NCBI GenBank assembly: GCA_947044365.1
Contig: OX345636.1
Coordinates: 45,261,037-45,325,036 of the forward strand
Length of the DNA: 64,000 nt
From: Petrosia ficiformis
Lineage: Eukaryota > Porifera > Demospongiae > Haplosclerida > Petrosiidae
Reading direction: 5' to 3'
Both the position numbers and the translations under genes were made by a program. Positions within the stretch are counted from its first letter, which is position 1; the number at the start of each line of letters is the position of its first letter. Below the pieces are notes generated by a model. That model was given only the letters and a program-made list of their open reading frames with translations. It was not told where the DNA came from and searched no databases. Of this stretch, positions 13,452-25,120 are shown piece by piece.

Positions 13452-13991
13452 AATATTTCTATGTCCAACTTTTTAACAGTAATTTGATACCTTTTTATCT
13501 TGTAAACTCTCAACAGTACTTTATTAGTTGTACTTGGACTAAATTACACATGAACGTTCTTTTAATAATATTTACACTTTCTTGTTAAGTTTGGATTTAT
13601 AATTATTACATGAACTTTGTACCTGATGCTCATGCACTCTTTAAATTGTCTGAGGTTATGCATGAGTAATTGAGTATAGTTGAAAGACGAAAACAAAAAA
13701 TGTATGCTTATATGTTTGGGTTGAAAGCAGATAACATTCATGTAGAAGAAGTAGTTTTTAAACCCGACATGTTGTCTATTTCCAATTCACTGATCCGTAG
13801 GTGTGGATACCATTTGCAAATTAAAAACAGTTGTACATGTATAATCACATTACATAATATGAAAGAAACAAATATAAAATATATAACAATTAACACTCCA
13901 AAAGTAAAAATCAAAGAATGTCAGCTACAACTATTGAAAAAGGATTTTTAAAAACACCAAAAAATTTGGAAAAATATCACCCGGTTTTGTT

Positions 13992-16347
13992 TCAATTTAC
14001 AGTTACTTTGAAACGAAGAGTATCATTACATAGATACTCAGTGTTCTTGACAGAGTTATAACTCAAATTGGTTAGTGAGATAAACTTATCATACCCTCTT
14101 CCACTGGAAGCTCTCTCACCTTCAATTACCATACTTCTAGTCTGTAATGAGGTATTGTCATTAAAATGAACAGTCTTTTCCACATGTCCCTTATCCTCCC
14201 TCCAGTTGAGGAGTTGAATAGTGATATCCCCATTGAATGGCCATTGCAACATAGCATCATTCTCTCCTTTCATGAGGTATACATGCACGGAGATATGTGT
14301 ATCTTTACCATTACCAAATCCACATGGATCAACATTTAATTGTAGCTTATATCCATATGGCGCCGTATACCATGGGGTACTATTCCATTGATTTTTCTCT
14401 GTCTTATACTTAGAGAAGTTTGTCATTTTTAGTTCACATGTAGGATTCAAGTTTTGTTTAGGAGATGGTCTTTGTATATTTGCATTTTGTGGATCAGCTA
14501 TATGGAAAATATATGACTTACAATCACAATGAATTAAGCAGGATACTATGGCTAATGAATTTAACCAACCCAAAACCTAATCATTTGAATCTGTTCTTCT
14601 GCCTATTAACAAACTGCAAAAACTAAATTGCTAAATATGTAATGTTTGTTGCTAGGATGTAAATTATTCTATAATTTAATTTGTCATACAGATTGTTATG
14701 ACTGATAACATACTTGTACCAATTATAATAATTACTTGCTCTTGTACATTTGATTATCCAGTCTAGTAAGTGATTGCATAGGCTTCTAAGCCTTTGAATT
14801 AACAATAAATGTGTTATTTTAACAATGCTGTGCAAATAGGGAATATTCTATTATTTTTCTCAACTGCTAAAATACAATTTGATAGCATTTCTATGTTGGT
14901 TGCATGGGTACTTTACTGTATTGTGGGTTGGCCTGTCTGATTAGCAAACACATGCAACCTTGTATATATAATAGACATTCAGAATAATAATTATATGTAT
15001 TACCTCTAACTTGAGTTAATCGTTGCAGGCGCAGTCTCTCTATTCCCTCAAGTGATTCTAAATGATAGAATGATCACATAAAGTATATATAAAACTATTA
15101 GAGTTATCATTTTCTTTCTGTACATGTAACTAATTGTAAAAATGGACTCTACTATGACAATAAAAGTGTAATAAGCAATGGCTCATAAATATACACTAAT
15201 TATGATAGAGCAAACCTTTCCAAGCAGTAGGAAGACAGAACACTATAATTCCCATAAAAAACTGTGCTATGAACAACTGGAAGACAGCCCAAAGAATGAA
15301 GTTGACAATGCCCCAGAAAAACCTAATAACATACCAAATCAATCTCATTATGCCAACAAAAGCTCTGTATATGAATGTTCTATGTTCTTCATCGGATGAT
15401 TCATCGTAATTTGATGTCAGTCTTGATTCTATGTTTTTCATTATTTCCTCAAAAGTTTGGTTTATTTTCTTCTCCAGTTTAACCTCTTGGTAAAGTAAAT
15501 ATTGCTTCAATTCTCTCCCAATTATATCTCCTTGTGTGTGTGTTTCTACATTTTTGATTTCATCAGAAGTAATCTCTTTATGTATTGTTTCAAACTTGGT
15601 CTTCCAGTCATCTTTCAAGTATGTATTAGCAATTTCTTCCTTGATTAATAGCTCTAACCTTTCTTTATAATATATCTTCATCTGTTCATCTATGTAACAA
15701 ACAAAAAGGGATCCCAATTTCATAGCAATACATTTTGTAGTCAGCCAATCCGACCAGAATTATACATAATGAAGAGATAATAATAAATGTTCATGGCCAT
15801 GGTAATCTAAAAATTGTATACATTGAAAGCAAAGATTTGTGTACCCTATATTATTATACTGGCAAATTAAGTTTCTTTGTTTGTACAACACATTTAATGG
15901 CATGTGTTACTTCTAATACATCAGTTTAGAGTGTTAGTGAATACATAAATAATCTCATACTGAATTATTGGAATCGGTGGCTTAAAAAAACATAATATTT
16001 ACAACTATAGCATTTTGCAGTTCATAGTAGTGTTTAGATATTAATCCATGGCTTTTGGTTACAGCAGTTACTATAGTTGCCAAGGATGAATGTGAAATCA
16101 ACATAAATACATGATTATACATACCATTCATTTTTGATGGTTGTGAAAAACATATTATGATCAACAAAACCAAAACTAATATTACTATCAGTGTAAATGC
16201 CATGGTCTTGATGTATGTCTCCTTTTTATAATAGTTTAGGAGTTCTGTCTTGTTAGCATCTTGTCTCAAGATTAATTCTCTCCTGAGTTGTTGCACATCT
16301 TCTTTGAGCTTATCATGTAAGTGTTTCTCATACTTTCCTTGCTCCAT
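13992..16347 (-). CDS. Membrane-anchored MATH (TRAF-type) domain protein, four exons, 418 aa
   Basis: The exons are 16347-16125, 15689-15216, 15057-15004 and 14497-13992. All three introns are phase 1 with GT-AG ends, and the joined frame is open to TGA at 13994. Residues 1-45 are charged and helical, and residues 48-67 form a transmembrane segment. Residues 75-180 are a charged coiled-coil-like stretch. Residues 186-226 are a second very hydrophobic, aromatic-rich region (one or two membrane passes). The C-terminal 168 residues match the MATH/TRAF-C fold: PYGYKLQLNVDPCGFGNGKD, then H-SVHVYLMKGE, WPFNGDITIQLLNW, a GRGYDKF segment and a YLCNDTLRFKV end. TRAF-C domains bind receptor tails or other partners in innate signalling, but classical TRAFs are soluble and have RING/zinc fingers, which are absent here. 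Decayed copies lie at 49.5-50.0 and 53.65-55.6 kb. Confidence 0.88.
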
Positions 16348-16734
16348 TTCGTTATTTCTCTTCAGTACAGCTTAGCTACAGATTATTGCCTCAGTGGCAT
16401 GTTTGACAACTATAATAATATTCATTGCATAATTATTATAATTATATATGACTTGTTGTGCAAAGACAGCAATATTCTGGTTATTGCCTAATCATCACTA
16501 TAGTTACTTAATATTACTATATATAATCTTTGTCTATGAATCATTTTCTTAATTACTCATGTATACAGGTTAATTGATATGATGCATGACATCTGTACAA
16601 TTGTAATCAAATTCATGTTTACAAACAGAAGAACTGCTTTGATGCACAAAGAAGGTTTGCAAACCCATGCAGCTTTCATCAAAGCATTTTTTCTGCTTCT
16701 GTTACACAAACACATGCAAAATAATGCATCATCA
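16348..16734. other. Upstream flank of the MATH gene; nothing recognised
   Basis: AT-rich with no supported ORF. The promoter of the minus-strand MATH gene should lie here. Part of this flank (to about 16420) is present in the decayed copy at 49.9 kb. Confidence 0.4.
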
Positions 16735-16905
16735 ACAGGATATAACAACAGACAAATTGTCTAATACACATACTAATTTAAAAGTACAAACCTCACTAAC
16801 ATCTATTCCAGAAAAAGGTGATAGTAATTAACTATGTTAACGTTTTAACAGTAATTTGATACATTTTTTTTGAAAAGCTTCAGCAGTACTTTGCTTTCCT
16901 TAAAG
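16735..16905 (+). pseudogene. Duplicated fragment of the 3' end of the acidic membrane-protein gene
   Basis: ACAGACAAATTGTCTAATAC at 16750 and CTCACTAACATCTATTCCAG at 16792 match 13374-13440 closely. The match includes the stop region (GATAGTAATTAA) and the 3' UTR (TTTAACAGTAATTTGATAC). It is about 170 bp long with several substitutions. It sits on the far side of the MATH gene, so the duplication spans or predates that neighbour. Confidence 0.85.
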
Positions 16906-17399
16906 TATATCACTGCAACAATTATACATATATGGCTTCACACACTATACTGCTGTATTCAAAGGTAAGTCAGTTTGCATTTGTAAATTTTTGTGTTGAA
17001 ATGTTGTTGTTCACAATGACTAAGTAAACTGATTGTGGAGGATGGCTGATATGATGTCAATTCTTATGTAAATTTATAGTTGGGGAGTAGCTAGTGACAT
17101 GTCATTTTGTCCAATTAAATCTGGTATCCAGGAAGAGCAAGTATTCCTCAACCTAGATACGAAATTTAGCTAACTTCATATCCAAAATAAGTAAGACAAA
17201 CGAAAATCAGTTTCCTCTGAAGATTCTACAAGGGATGTGGAAGGCTGTGGAATTTCAGCTTCATTCAAAAAATTTGCTTATGCTTTTGTTTCACTGGTAG
17301 GTTAGGATTAATTTCCATTGATTCGACAACACATTTTGCTTCTCTATGTATATCACTCCAACCCTCTTTTCTTGCTTGCAACATCTTAGGCTGCTTTAT
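16906..17399. other. No gene recognised
   Basis: AT-rich unique-looking sequence without a convincing ORF or repeat. Confidence 0.35.
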
Positions 17400-17860
17400 T
17401 TCTTCAGTAATAGATATTTAGACTCTACTACACTCAGGGGATATCTTGAATACAGTTAGCCATTAGCACCCCAAGGGGACTCTGCTCTTGGATACCCCCA
17501 TAGCTCTTTGTCAGAGATTGCACTGAGTATCCATGGCCCACCCTATAGAGGCTCTGGGAATTGGATTTTGCTGTTTTGGATATTTACAGTATGCTATTAT
17601 TTACTCATCTACCACCTCTACTGTGGTATGTGGACCAGCTGGCACTGCCGCCGCTTCATACAGCACACAGTAGTGTCTATCTTTAGACACTGGGTTCTCA
17701 GGCTACTTTCGGAGTAGAGGGTTCCCATGTATCTGTACCCAGTATAGTTCCCCTTGAGCTGTGTGTCTGGGTTGTCTACTGATGATTGCTCACCTTAGAA
17801 GCATGAAATATCTATTTGCTCACAGCAAGTATGAGTTGGAGGGTTACAACATTGCACAAG
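17400..17860. other. Compositionally distinct, GC-richer block of unknown origin
   Basis: This roughly 450-bp block is clearly GC-richer than its surroundings (for example GCACCCCAAGGGGACTCTGC near 17465). It ends with GTTCCCCTTGAGCTG near 17748, an imperfect inverse of its start. The plus-strand ORF (17508-17717) has no recognisable domain. It most likely came from a mobile element, but I cannot name the family. Confidence 0.35.
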
Positions 17861-18659
17861 TATCTACCTCTACCTGCTACCAATGAATAATTCCTCTGTT
17901 ACCATCTTATAATTGATCTACAAAACTAACTAAAACTACTTTCACATTTTAAAACTAAAACTAAACTAAAACTAAAATATAATATCCCAACCAAAACAAC
18001 ACTAAAGTTAATACTCATTATACATTGTGTATATGTGATTGGCTCAGGGAATATCAGATTTATGGTTCAAAATCAAATGCTTAGCTCATTATTTAGTCAT
18101 TTTGTACAAGAAGCATACTAAACTTACACCGCTATACAGCAAAATACAAAGAGAAAGCATACTAAACTTGATATCAAAGAGAAACAATGGTTAACAATAA
18201 CAATTGTAACTTTTATCACACACACACATACATTAATTACACATACATCCGTCAAAGTCAGCACTAGGCTTAAGTGTACATATACAATAATAATACGTGC
18301 ATGTAGTGTATATACTGTACATACATGTATTCATGTACATGTACATATGAGTGTCATGTGTATGATTATGCACATAAGAGTATTCTCATTATCTATATCA
18401 CTTTTATCATCTAATTAATTGTTACATGTAGTTGAAGATAAATTATGTTACATGTACTTGTACATGTACATGTATATCATATACATGTATATAGGAGCTA
18501 CTTTGGCTTTGTTGATATTTTTACAAGTAATTTTGCAACTATGACCTGGTACCCATTTTTATATTCATGTAACAAGTCATATTTAGACTGATTCAAACAC
18601 ATATTTTATAGAATGATAGATTTATGTGTTCACAATATCCTTTTATTCATTTTACACAG
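17861..18659. other. No gene; TACATGTA-rich with a repeat fragment
   Basis: The stretch TACACCGCTATACAGCAAAAT (about 18126) is the inverse of part of the palindromic repeat at 19101-19192. Otherwise this is low-complexity AT sequence with dense TACATGTA motifs at 18300-18495. Confidence 0.4.
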
Positions 18660-18795
18660 GGTAAGTATCGTAATGATCTAATTCATCTGTGGCGGCACGA
18701 GAAGCTGACAGAGTTTGGAGTACCACATGGAAAATCAGCTAGTTTAATAGCTACTCTTGGTGATCCTGTAAAGATAAGAAGTTGGCAAATAGCAG
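18660..18795 (+). pseudogene. Dynein heavy chain fragment: AAA5 region exon
   Basis: An open exon between acceptor TTTACACAG and donor GTATAA encodes GKYRNDLIHLW... and then LGDPVKIRSWQIAG. In dynein heavy chains this motif follows the stalk in the AAA5 module (usually continuing GLPxDxFSxENG). The exon itself is intact, but the expected neighbours are absent: no stalk or AAA6 sequence is seen, and the next dynein-like exon downstream belongs to AAA2, earlier in the protein. I therefore treat it as part of a rearranged or decayed dynein locus. Dynein heavy chains are the motor subunits of cilia or of cytoplasmic transport. Confidence 0.72.
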
Positions 18796-19100
18796 GTATA
18801 AGTACCCTCTTTAGTTTGGAACTACATGTACAAACAATCTTTTTACCTGAACCATTTTCATATAATTATCCTTCCAATTCTGTTTGTATAATTATGTTTC
18901 AATCCATGGAGGTTTCATTATTTACAGTATACCCATGTATTAGCTCCTTGTGACATTAAACTACAATGTATACACTACATGTACATGTACATCACATATT
19001 AAGTCAGCACATTCTAATTTTGAGGTTATATCATGAGTTCAAACATACATGCACTTTACATGTACATGTTTCTTCAAAAAATGTAACCCAAAATTAAACA

Positions 19101-19192
19101 AACCACTTCCATATAACCCTACATACGTACAGCTCTTTGTATTTTGCTGTATAGCGGTGTAAGTGCTTATGTACGGTTATATGGAAGTGGTT
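19101..19192. repeat. Palindromic repeat with a related half-copy at 46.98 kb
   Basis: AACCACTTCCATATAACCCT at 19101 is inverted at the other end (TTATATGGAAGTGGTT, ending 19192). The left half recurs at about 46982-47045 (AAACACTTCCATATAACCCT onward), and part of the middle is inverted near 18126. This indicates a small mobile fold-back element. Confidence 0.75.
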
Positions 19193-19678
19193 AGTGTAAT
19201 ATGCAGATTAAATTTATGCTTCATGTTATAATTAAACAGCTGAGAAGCTAACCCACAAAAAAGTAAAGTACATGAAATCATTCCCAAAGTTTGTTTCAAA
19301 ATTTAAGAAAATCATCCTATTTGATTCTGGGATATTATACATGTACACAACAGTATTCTCCCCAGGAAAATAATAAAGTGGTGATTCCATTAGCCCTACC
19401 CAAAGCTCCACCTATTTCAAACTGACCACTCCCCTGCATTTTCTCCTGATCCATCTCTTTCCTTTCCTTATGAAATAGCCTTACATTCTTTTTGTATGCT
19501 AAAAAATGCCGCCATTTTTAATTAATACTGCAATTGCAAAAAAAAGTAGCACAAGTTATATGTTTACATTGTACATATACAGCGGTGGTATGTTGTATTC
19601 AAGTTCATTAAAGGAACACACATGTCATTACTACCTGTAATCATAATGTAATGCTAATGTAATCATTGGTTATTACAG

Positions 19679-19877
19679 GTTTTGTATTCAGTTATATGAA
19701 ACTACTGTTGTTCGTCATGGTCTCATGTTGGTTGGTCCAACAATATCTGGAAAAACTAAAGCTAGTTAATTAGAATACTGATTATTGTAATGAGATAAAA
19801 TTTATAATAATGATTATGCTATAGGCTATGTTATATGATGTTGATTGCATGTATTCATGTATGTATAGAACATGTAT

Positions 19878-19924
<47 letters not shown>

Positions 19925-20552
19925 TTATATATATATATAATTATATATATATATACATGTATTGTATATGTTTGACTGGCTCTGCAAAAACCTGACTTAC
20001 CGATTGAGAGTTCAAAATTTATATACCTGAATAGAGCATTAACTTAGCTCTACATTGATACATGTATATGAAACATCCCAATCAAGATAAAGACAAAACC
20101 ACAGTGAGTGAGTTAACCACAAATCCTTCATTTTGAGAAAAACAGAATTAACTAAATTTTTAATCAATGATTAAGAATTTATTTTGCAGTGACTTAGTGA
20201 AGCATAAAGATGTCTCTCTGAAAGTATAAGTTAGTTAAGCTTTATAAAACTGTGATCGCCTCGAGTAATCCACAATTGTCTATTGTCACTAACATCTCAA
20301 AATTATATTTTAATCCATAAAGTCAGGTTTTTGCTCAGAGCCAGTCACAATTATGTATATTGTACATAAAATATACTGTAACAAATACATGCATAATTAT
20401 ATGTACATAACTGCTATGGTCAAGATTCACATCATTACTATCTTTACTGTTGTGATTTATAGAGTTATGAAGTATTAAGAGATAGTCTTACCCGCACTGA
20501 AAGGTAAATTCACAGCAGGAGGAGCTCCATTTGACCCATTAACTCATGAATG
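19679..20552 (+). pseudogene. Dynein heavy chain fragments: AAA2 P-loop exon and following exon, damaged
   Basis: Two pieces in correct mutual order. 19679-19766 (acceptor TATTACAG) encodes CIQLYETTVVRHGLMLVGP followed by TISGKTK, a dynein AAA2 Walker A in which the usual GSGK/GTGK is TISGK. It runs into TAA with no usable GT donor. 20463-20552 (acceptor TTTATAG, donor GTAAGC) encodes YEVLRDSLT and, after a one-base shift at CCC (20491-20493), ALKGKFTAGGAPFDPLTHEW. Both halves match the dynein AAA2 to AAA3 region (YxVLxxxLTxLKG; FDPxTHEW). The lost donor, the frameshift and the altered P-loop argue for a pseudogene. A MITE (19973-20347) sits between the pieces. Confidence 0.75.
19973..20347. 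mobile_element. MITE copy A (TGACTGGCTCTG... family)
   Basis: The ends TGACTGGCTCTGCAAAAACC and the inverse near 20320-20347 (GGTTTTTGCTCAGAGCCAGT then CA) form terminal inverted repeats. Internal blocks match copy B at 23092-23516: TACCTGAATAGAG, ATCCTTCATTTTGAGAAAAAC, GTGATCNCC, TAACTGTCTATT-like. The left flank is a (TA)n array. Confidence 0.85.
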
Positions 20553-20635
20553 GTAAGCAAATGTAATTGTATACAGTGTGCATGTACACCAATTATACTA
20601 GTGCTAAGCCATATACATTACACATGAGGAGATGG

Positions 20636-20766
20636 AAAGAAAGAAAGAAAGAAAGACAGGCACCTGACGCAAATGAAAATGAAAAATGAGTTGCCTTAGG
20701 TGGGATTTGAACCCACAACACTCTGCACTCCTGACAGATGCTCTTACCAACTGAGCTACCAAGGCA
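20636..20766 (-). ncRNA. tRNA-like SINE head with CTTT tail
   Basis: The minus strand 20765-20692 folds as a cloverleaf: acceptor GCCTTGG/CTAAGGC, D stem GCTC/GAGC, anticodon arm TCTGT-CAGGAGT-GCAGA, T arm GTGGG/CCCAC with B box GGTTCAAATCC. The anticodon loop has A where U33 is invariant, and its nominal anticodon GGA (Ser) does not fit the short variable loop. A working tRNA is therefore unlikely. Downstream on the same strand is a short unique stretch and (CTTT)n repeats (about 20636-20658), as in tRNA-derived SINEs. Confidence 0.65.
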
Positions 20767-20829
20767 GCCCAGCTGGCCAGGTCCAAATCAAACATCTGTG
20801 TAAACAAGTTAACTGAAACTTGGTGAAGG

Positions 20830-23040
20830 CCGGGGTAATTAAACCACCAAAAATACCAAACAATAAATCTACGTATATACATGATGACTTGAGATGGATA
20901 TCCGTACTAATAAAATACAAAGACACCAAATTTTATATTTTAACAGGATTGGCTTTAGAAGGTATTGCTCCTCCCCTGGTAAATTTCAATTATCATGAGT
21001 TTGGCAATACATAATGAATAATTATATTGTGACAAATGATTCATAAAGTTATTGGTATTGGGATATAATTTTACATTACACTAACCTCTATAGCCTAATA
21101 TGTCTGATATATATATATATTTATAGCACTTTGACGCCTAACATCAAAGGTACCGACAGTTCTATATTTTCCATATGGCAAACTTTTTTGACCACATCCT
21201 GTTCTATATTTTCCGGATATTGTTTATAACACTAGAAAACAACGAGCTTTCCTCGGGTTTAGTGCAAGAACACTACGTAAGTACTTCATTTTTCTTCTCC
21301 ATTGCATCAATCCAAAGTACTATAAACCAGTTAAAGCACCGGCTTTGCTCGTGTTGTCTTGGAAAATATAGCACTGGGGGTGGGGTCTCAAAGCCTCATA
21401 AAGCACTTGGCTACTCCTCGTGCTTTATGAGCTTCTCGACCCCATATGTATTAAATATTACTAACTATTAGCTACTAATGTACATGTAGTATGTGTGTTT
21501 CTTACTGCCCATGCTCATTGTCTCTATTTCCCGACTGATAACTCAATGCCACCATTTTTACTATCATCATGAATTTCTTTAATGACAGGAAATTATTAAT
21601 TGTTAGGTTATACCACTTGAGACTAAACAATAGAGAAAGTCAATGATTTACCCAACCAGTAGTTCTGGTATTAGGTTTCTGTTATGTCAGCAAATTTTGT
21701 CACAATCTTAATTCATTTGTGTTGTTATATATATAAAGTTGGTTATGATTGCCTCACTCATAAAAATTGCATAATTTTATTTATAAGACTAAAATTCTTG
21801 TCTGCATAGAACTGACCTTTTAGTGTTGGAATGAGGCATACTCACTCAACTCAACTAATACTATGCATGTACAGATCTGTACCTTTGTTTATCTCATTGC
21901 ATCATTATTTTTGAAGTTAAAAAGTATCCAAGGAAGGGGCCAATGCCTATTATCGTTAGCAGTAATTACTGTTGTAAACACTTTATATCCTCTATACCTA
22001 TTTATAATAATTAAAATTGAGGGCATGGTAAACTGTAATATTGGATTGTTATCATCGATACCAGCATTTTTGACTTATAGGTGGCAAATTTTGGGTGTGA
22101 CAATATCAAAATAACACATCCCAAACATGATTTTTTGTCATTGTTAGGATGTCTACCATTAATATTCACGCAGTTACTAACCCAAACCTGCACCACTATC
22201 TTTATCTGTATTTGTGCTCCACTGTGTATGTGTATTTACTAGGGTTGGGATCTGAAATCAATTATCAAATCAGAATAGGACAATTAATACAATGATTAAT
22301 AATGTGAATATGTATATACATGTGTTTATAGAGTGGATCTGTAGCATTAAGTTCATCATACTCATACTCTTTAGCTATTTGAATTTAGAGGCCATATCCT
22401 TGTATTTATCACATGATCATCACACAATGTGGTATAACATACTACACAATATAAATACAACTTATAAACTTTTCAGCAACATGTAAGGAATAAAGTACTG
22501 CATTAGTGAGGTGTGCCATGACTTGTAGTCACACATATTGTATTATACATGTGTTATTTGTAAGACTGATTGTAATTGTTGTAATATTGTACATAATATA
22601 AGATGTGCACCCTGCCCAGGGATGGATACAGTACTGTTCCCTGGTCAGCGCACACATCTTACATGTACAATGACTGAACTCATTTTATATTTGATAACAT
22701 TACACTTGTGGGGCCACCAATTTAACAATATTTATGGAGTGATAATGTCTATCACCCACTTACTTTATTATTGTGTTTTGACCAATTTTTGCTTTTATTG
22801 TACATTTGATCAGCGTCCTAATTTCAAGTACAATTTCTAATGTGAGCTATTTCATATGAGGTTTAATTAACAGTAATTAACAGCAGTAACAAAAATTAGT
22901 TGCCTAAGAAGGAAGTGTCAGCAACTTCTATCTGTGGTGAAGCCATGTGAACTGCTTGCTGCTTAGCTGTTAATTTTGGTCCACATGACATGACAAGATT
23001 GAGCTTTAATATTATGTATATAATAATAATTATATAATTA
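20830..23040. other. No gene; one GC-richer repeat-like block
   Basis: The stretch 21125-21440 is GC-richer and has two related segments in opposite sense (AAAGCACCGGCTTTGCTCGTG and GCTACTCCTCGTGCTTTATG), probably a decayed transposon. At 22602-22662 there is an imperfect hairpin (AGATGTGCACCCTGCCCAGG against its inverse). No exon is supported. Confidence 0.4.
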
Positions 23041-23512
23041 TATATACTGTATGTATATATATATATATATGTGTATATATATATATATATATGTGACCGA
23101 ATTTGCGAAAATCAGGCTTATGGGATAAAATTTGAAAATTGATTTTTTGTATTACCTGAATAGAGTATTCAATTAGCTCCAGAATGATATATGATACATC
23201 CCAATCACGCAAAAGACAAAGCTACAGTGGGGGATTAAACCGCTGTAGTCACAGATCCTTCATTTTGAGAAAAACGCAATTAAATCAATTATTTAATCAT
23301 TAAACGTAATGACTAAAAACTTTTTTAGGAGTGGCTAGCGAAGCACAGAGATGTCTCCAAACTTCTCTGAAGGTATGAGTGAATAGGTAAGATGTTAATG
23401 AAGCTTTTTATGTAGTAAAACAGTGATCACCCAAGTAAGCCATAACTGTCTATTTTCTCTTGTATCTCAAAATTAATAATTATCCCATAAGCCTGATTTT
23501 CGCAAATTCGGT

Positions 23513-23591
<79 letters not shown>
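23041..23591. mobile_element. MITE copy B (425 bp, 37-bp perfect terminal inverted repeats) inside a (TA)n array
   Basis: The element proper is 23092-23516. The left end (TGTGACCGAATTTGCGAAAA..., 23092-23128) is the exact inverse of the right end (23480-23516). It is embedded in (TA)n on both sides (23041-23091 and 23517-23591), consistent with a TA target. It shares its interior with the older copy at 19973-20347. No ORF is present; it resembles Tc1/mariner-type MITEs by target preference only. Confidence 0.92.
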
Positions 23592-23593
<2 letters not shown>

Positions 23594-23828
23594 CATGGGA
23601 CAAGCACTTAGTAAAGTTCAATTCAAAACAATATAATTATTCATAATTACACAATTTGTATAATAATTGTTATTGATTTTGAAAATGGTACTTAAGTCCA
23701 ATGAAAGGTGGCATATACAATGTATGTAGATTACAGTTCCGTTAATTAACCTGCCTCCCATACCTAAAAGAGGTCATTAATGTCATACTTAAAACGACAC
23801 ACAAAATATTGCCATTTAATTTTATAGT

Positions 23829-23884
23829 TTTGGAGGTGCTGATGCTACTCCATTGGAGTTGAAGTATTTTAGGATATTACTATG
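23829..23884 (+). other. Possible orphan exon
   Basis: Acceptor TTAATTTTATAG and donor GTAAGTT bracket an open stretch reading FGGADATPLELKYFRILL. The splice sites look good and the composition is protein-like, but I do not recognise a family. It could belong to a plus-strand gene with the other exon fragments here. Confidence 0.3.
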
Positions 23885-24172
23885 TAAGTTCCATTCAGAT
23901 AAAATAACTGTGTTTATAGCCGATACATCAGGTTACATTAACTCACTATTAAGCAATTGATGTAGATGTTCGTGACCTAATGCTCCTTCACACTTGCAAA
24001 AATTAACTATTAAATCACATTTTAAAGAGTGTTTTTAAAAATAATTCTGAACAATGAAATATATTTATAGTATAAATGAAATAAGCAACAAAAACAAAAA
24101 CAAAAACAGCCTATAAATGAATCATGTACAATGTATGTACATATGTTATTGTATATTTCTTATTAATGATTT

Positions 24173-24843
24173 TCAGCAGCTGCTGGACATCACATGCTGA
24201 GGAGGAGGAGGAGCAGTAGGACTAACACCTATTGCAGTATGACTAACTGGTATTTGAGGGGCACCAAGATAAGGAGCGGGAAGATGATTTGAACAGCCTA
24301 TTGCAGTATGACTAACTGGTACTTGAGGAACACCAAGATAAGGAGCAGGAAGATGATTTGAACAGCCTATTCCAGTAGGACTAACTGGTACTTGAGGAAC
24401 ACCAAGATAAGGAGCGGGAAGATGATTTGAACAAAAAAAATGAGGTACCTGAGGTGGATAAAAAGACAAAATCTTTTGATTTTCCTCTTCTTTTGTATTT
24501 CGTGCTCCTCTCTTTCAAGTTCTCGTCTCTTTCTCCTCAATTTTTCATTTTTGTCATCAAACTTTCTTTTTAGACTATTCCATTCCTGTCTCCTCCTTCT
24601 TTCTTCCTTCCTTTGGTAGTAGTCTCTCCTCCTTTTCTCTTGTTCTTTTTCTCTTCTATTTTTTTCTTCCTGATATTGTTGTTGCTTCTTTTTGTCTTCT
24701 CTTTTTTTTGTATCTTCTTTTTCAAGTTCTTTCAGTTTCTGCTCTTTTCTTGACTTCTCTTCTCCCTCTTTTCTCAGCTTCTCTTGCTTTAATTTCTGCT
24801 CTTCTACTTTCATGTTTTCTTCCTTTGACTCACTACTTCCCAT
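24173..24843 (-). CDS. Coiled-coil protein with N-myristoylation motif and Pro-rich repeats (frame break)
   Basis: From ATG at 24843 the ORF starts MGSSESKEE, a good N-myristoylation context (Gly2, Ser6). It continues as an uninterrupted Lys/Glu/Arg-rich helix of about 115 residues, a probable single alpha-helix or coiled coil. Near 24480 the first frame runs into hydrophobic, unlikely sequence, while another frame takes over with KILSFYPPQVP and three 23-residue repeats of the type CSNHLPAPYLGVPQVPVS (24230-24430), ending PTAPPPPQHVMSSSC at 24173. The switch could be a missed intron, an indel or a decayed gene; no obvious GT-AG pair restores the frame. I know no named family with this layout. 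Confidence 0.5.
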
Positions 24844-24954
24844 GTTTTCTTTTGTGATATTTTTTTACTGTTCCAAAGTTATTTATACTTGCCTCTTACA
24901 CAAGACCCTCCCTTGCCCTTGATTTCACAGGGATTCAACCTGCCTTTTCTGCAG

Positions 24955-25120
24955 TGATATGAATCAAGCCTTGCAGGACTAACCAGAGGTGGTCAAAATG
25001 TACAAAAGACCTCCCATTGCATAATTGTGTACTTGAACCTGTCCTTTCCAGTTGTGTACACCACCTTATGTGATGTGTTTGCATGTTCCAAGGTTCCTTA
25101 ACTGCTGGTAAGAAAGATTA
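24955..25120. repeat. Dispersed repeat, copy 1 of 2
   Basis: AAAAGACCTCCCATTGCA and CCAGTTGTGTACACCACCTT are shared, in order, with 26805-26985. About 160 bp are related at high identity. Confidence 0.85.

Noticed and set aside
20692..20765. Functional tRNA-Ser (GGA)
   Set aside because: Position 33 is A instead of the invariant U and the variable loop is too short for serine; a SINE-type tail follows.
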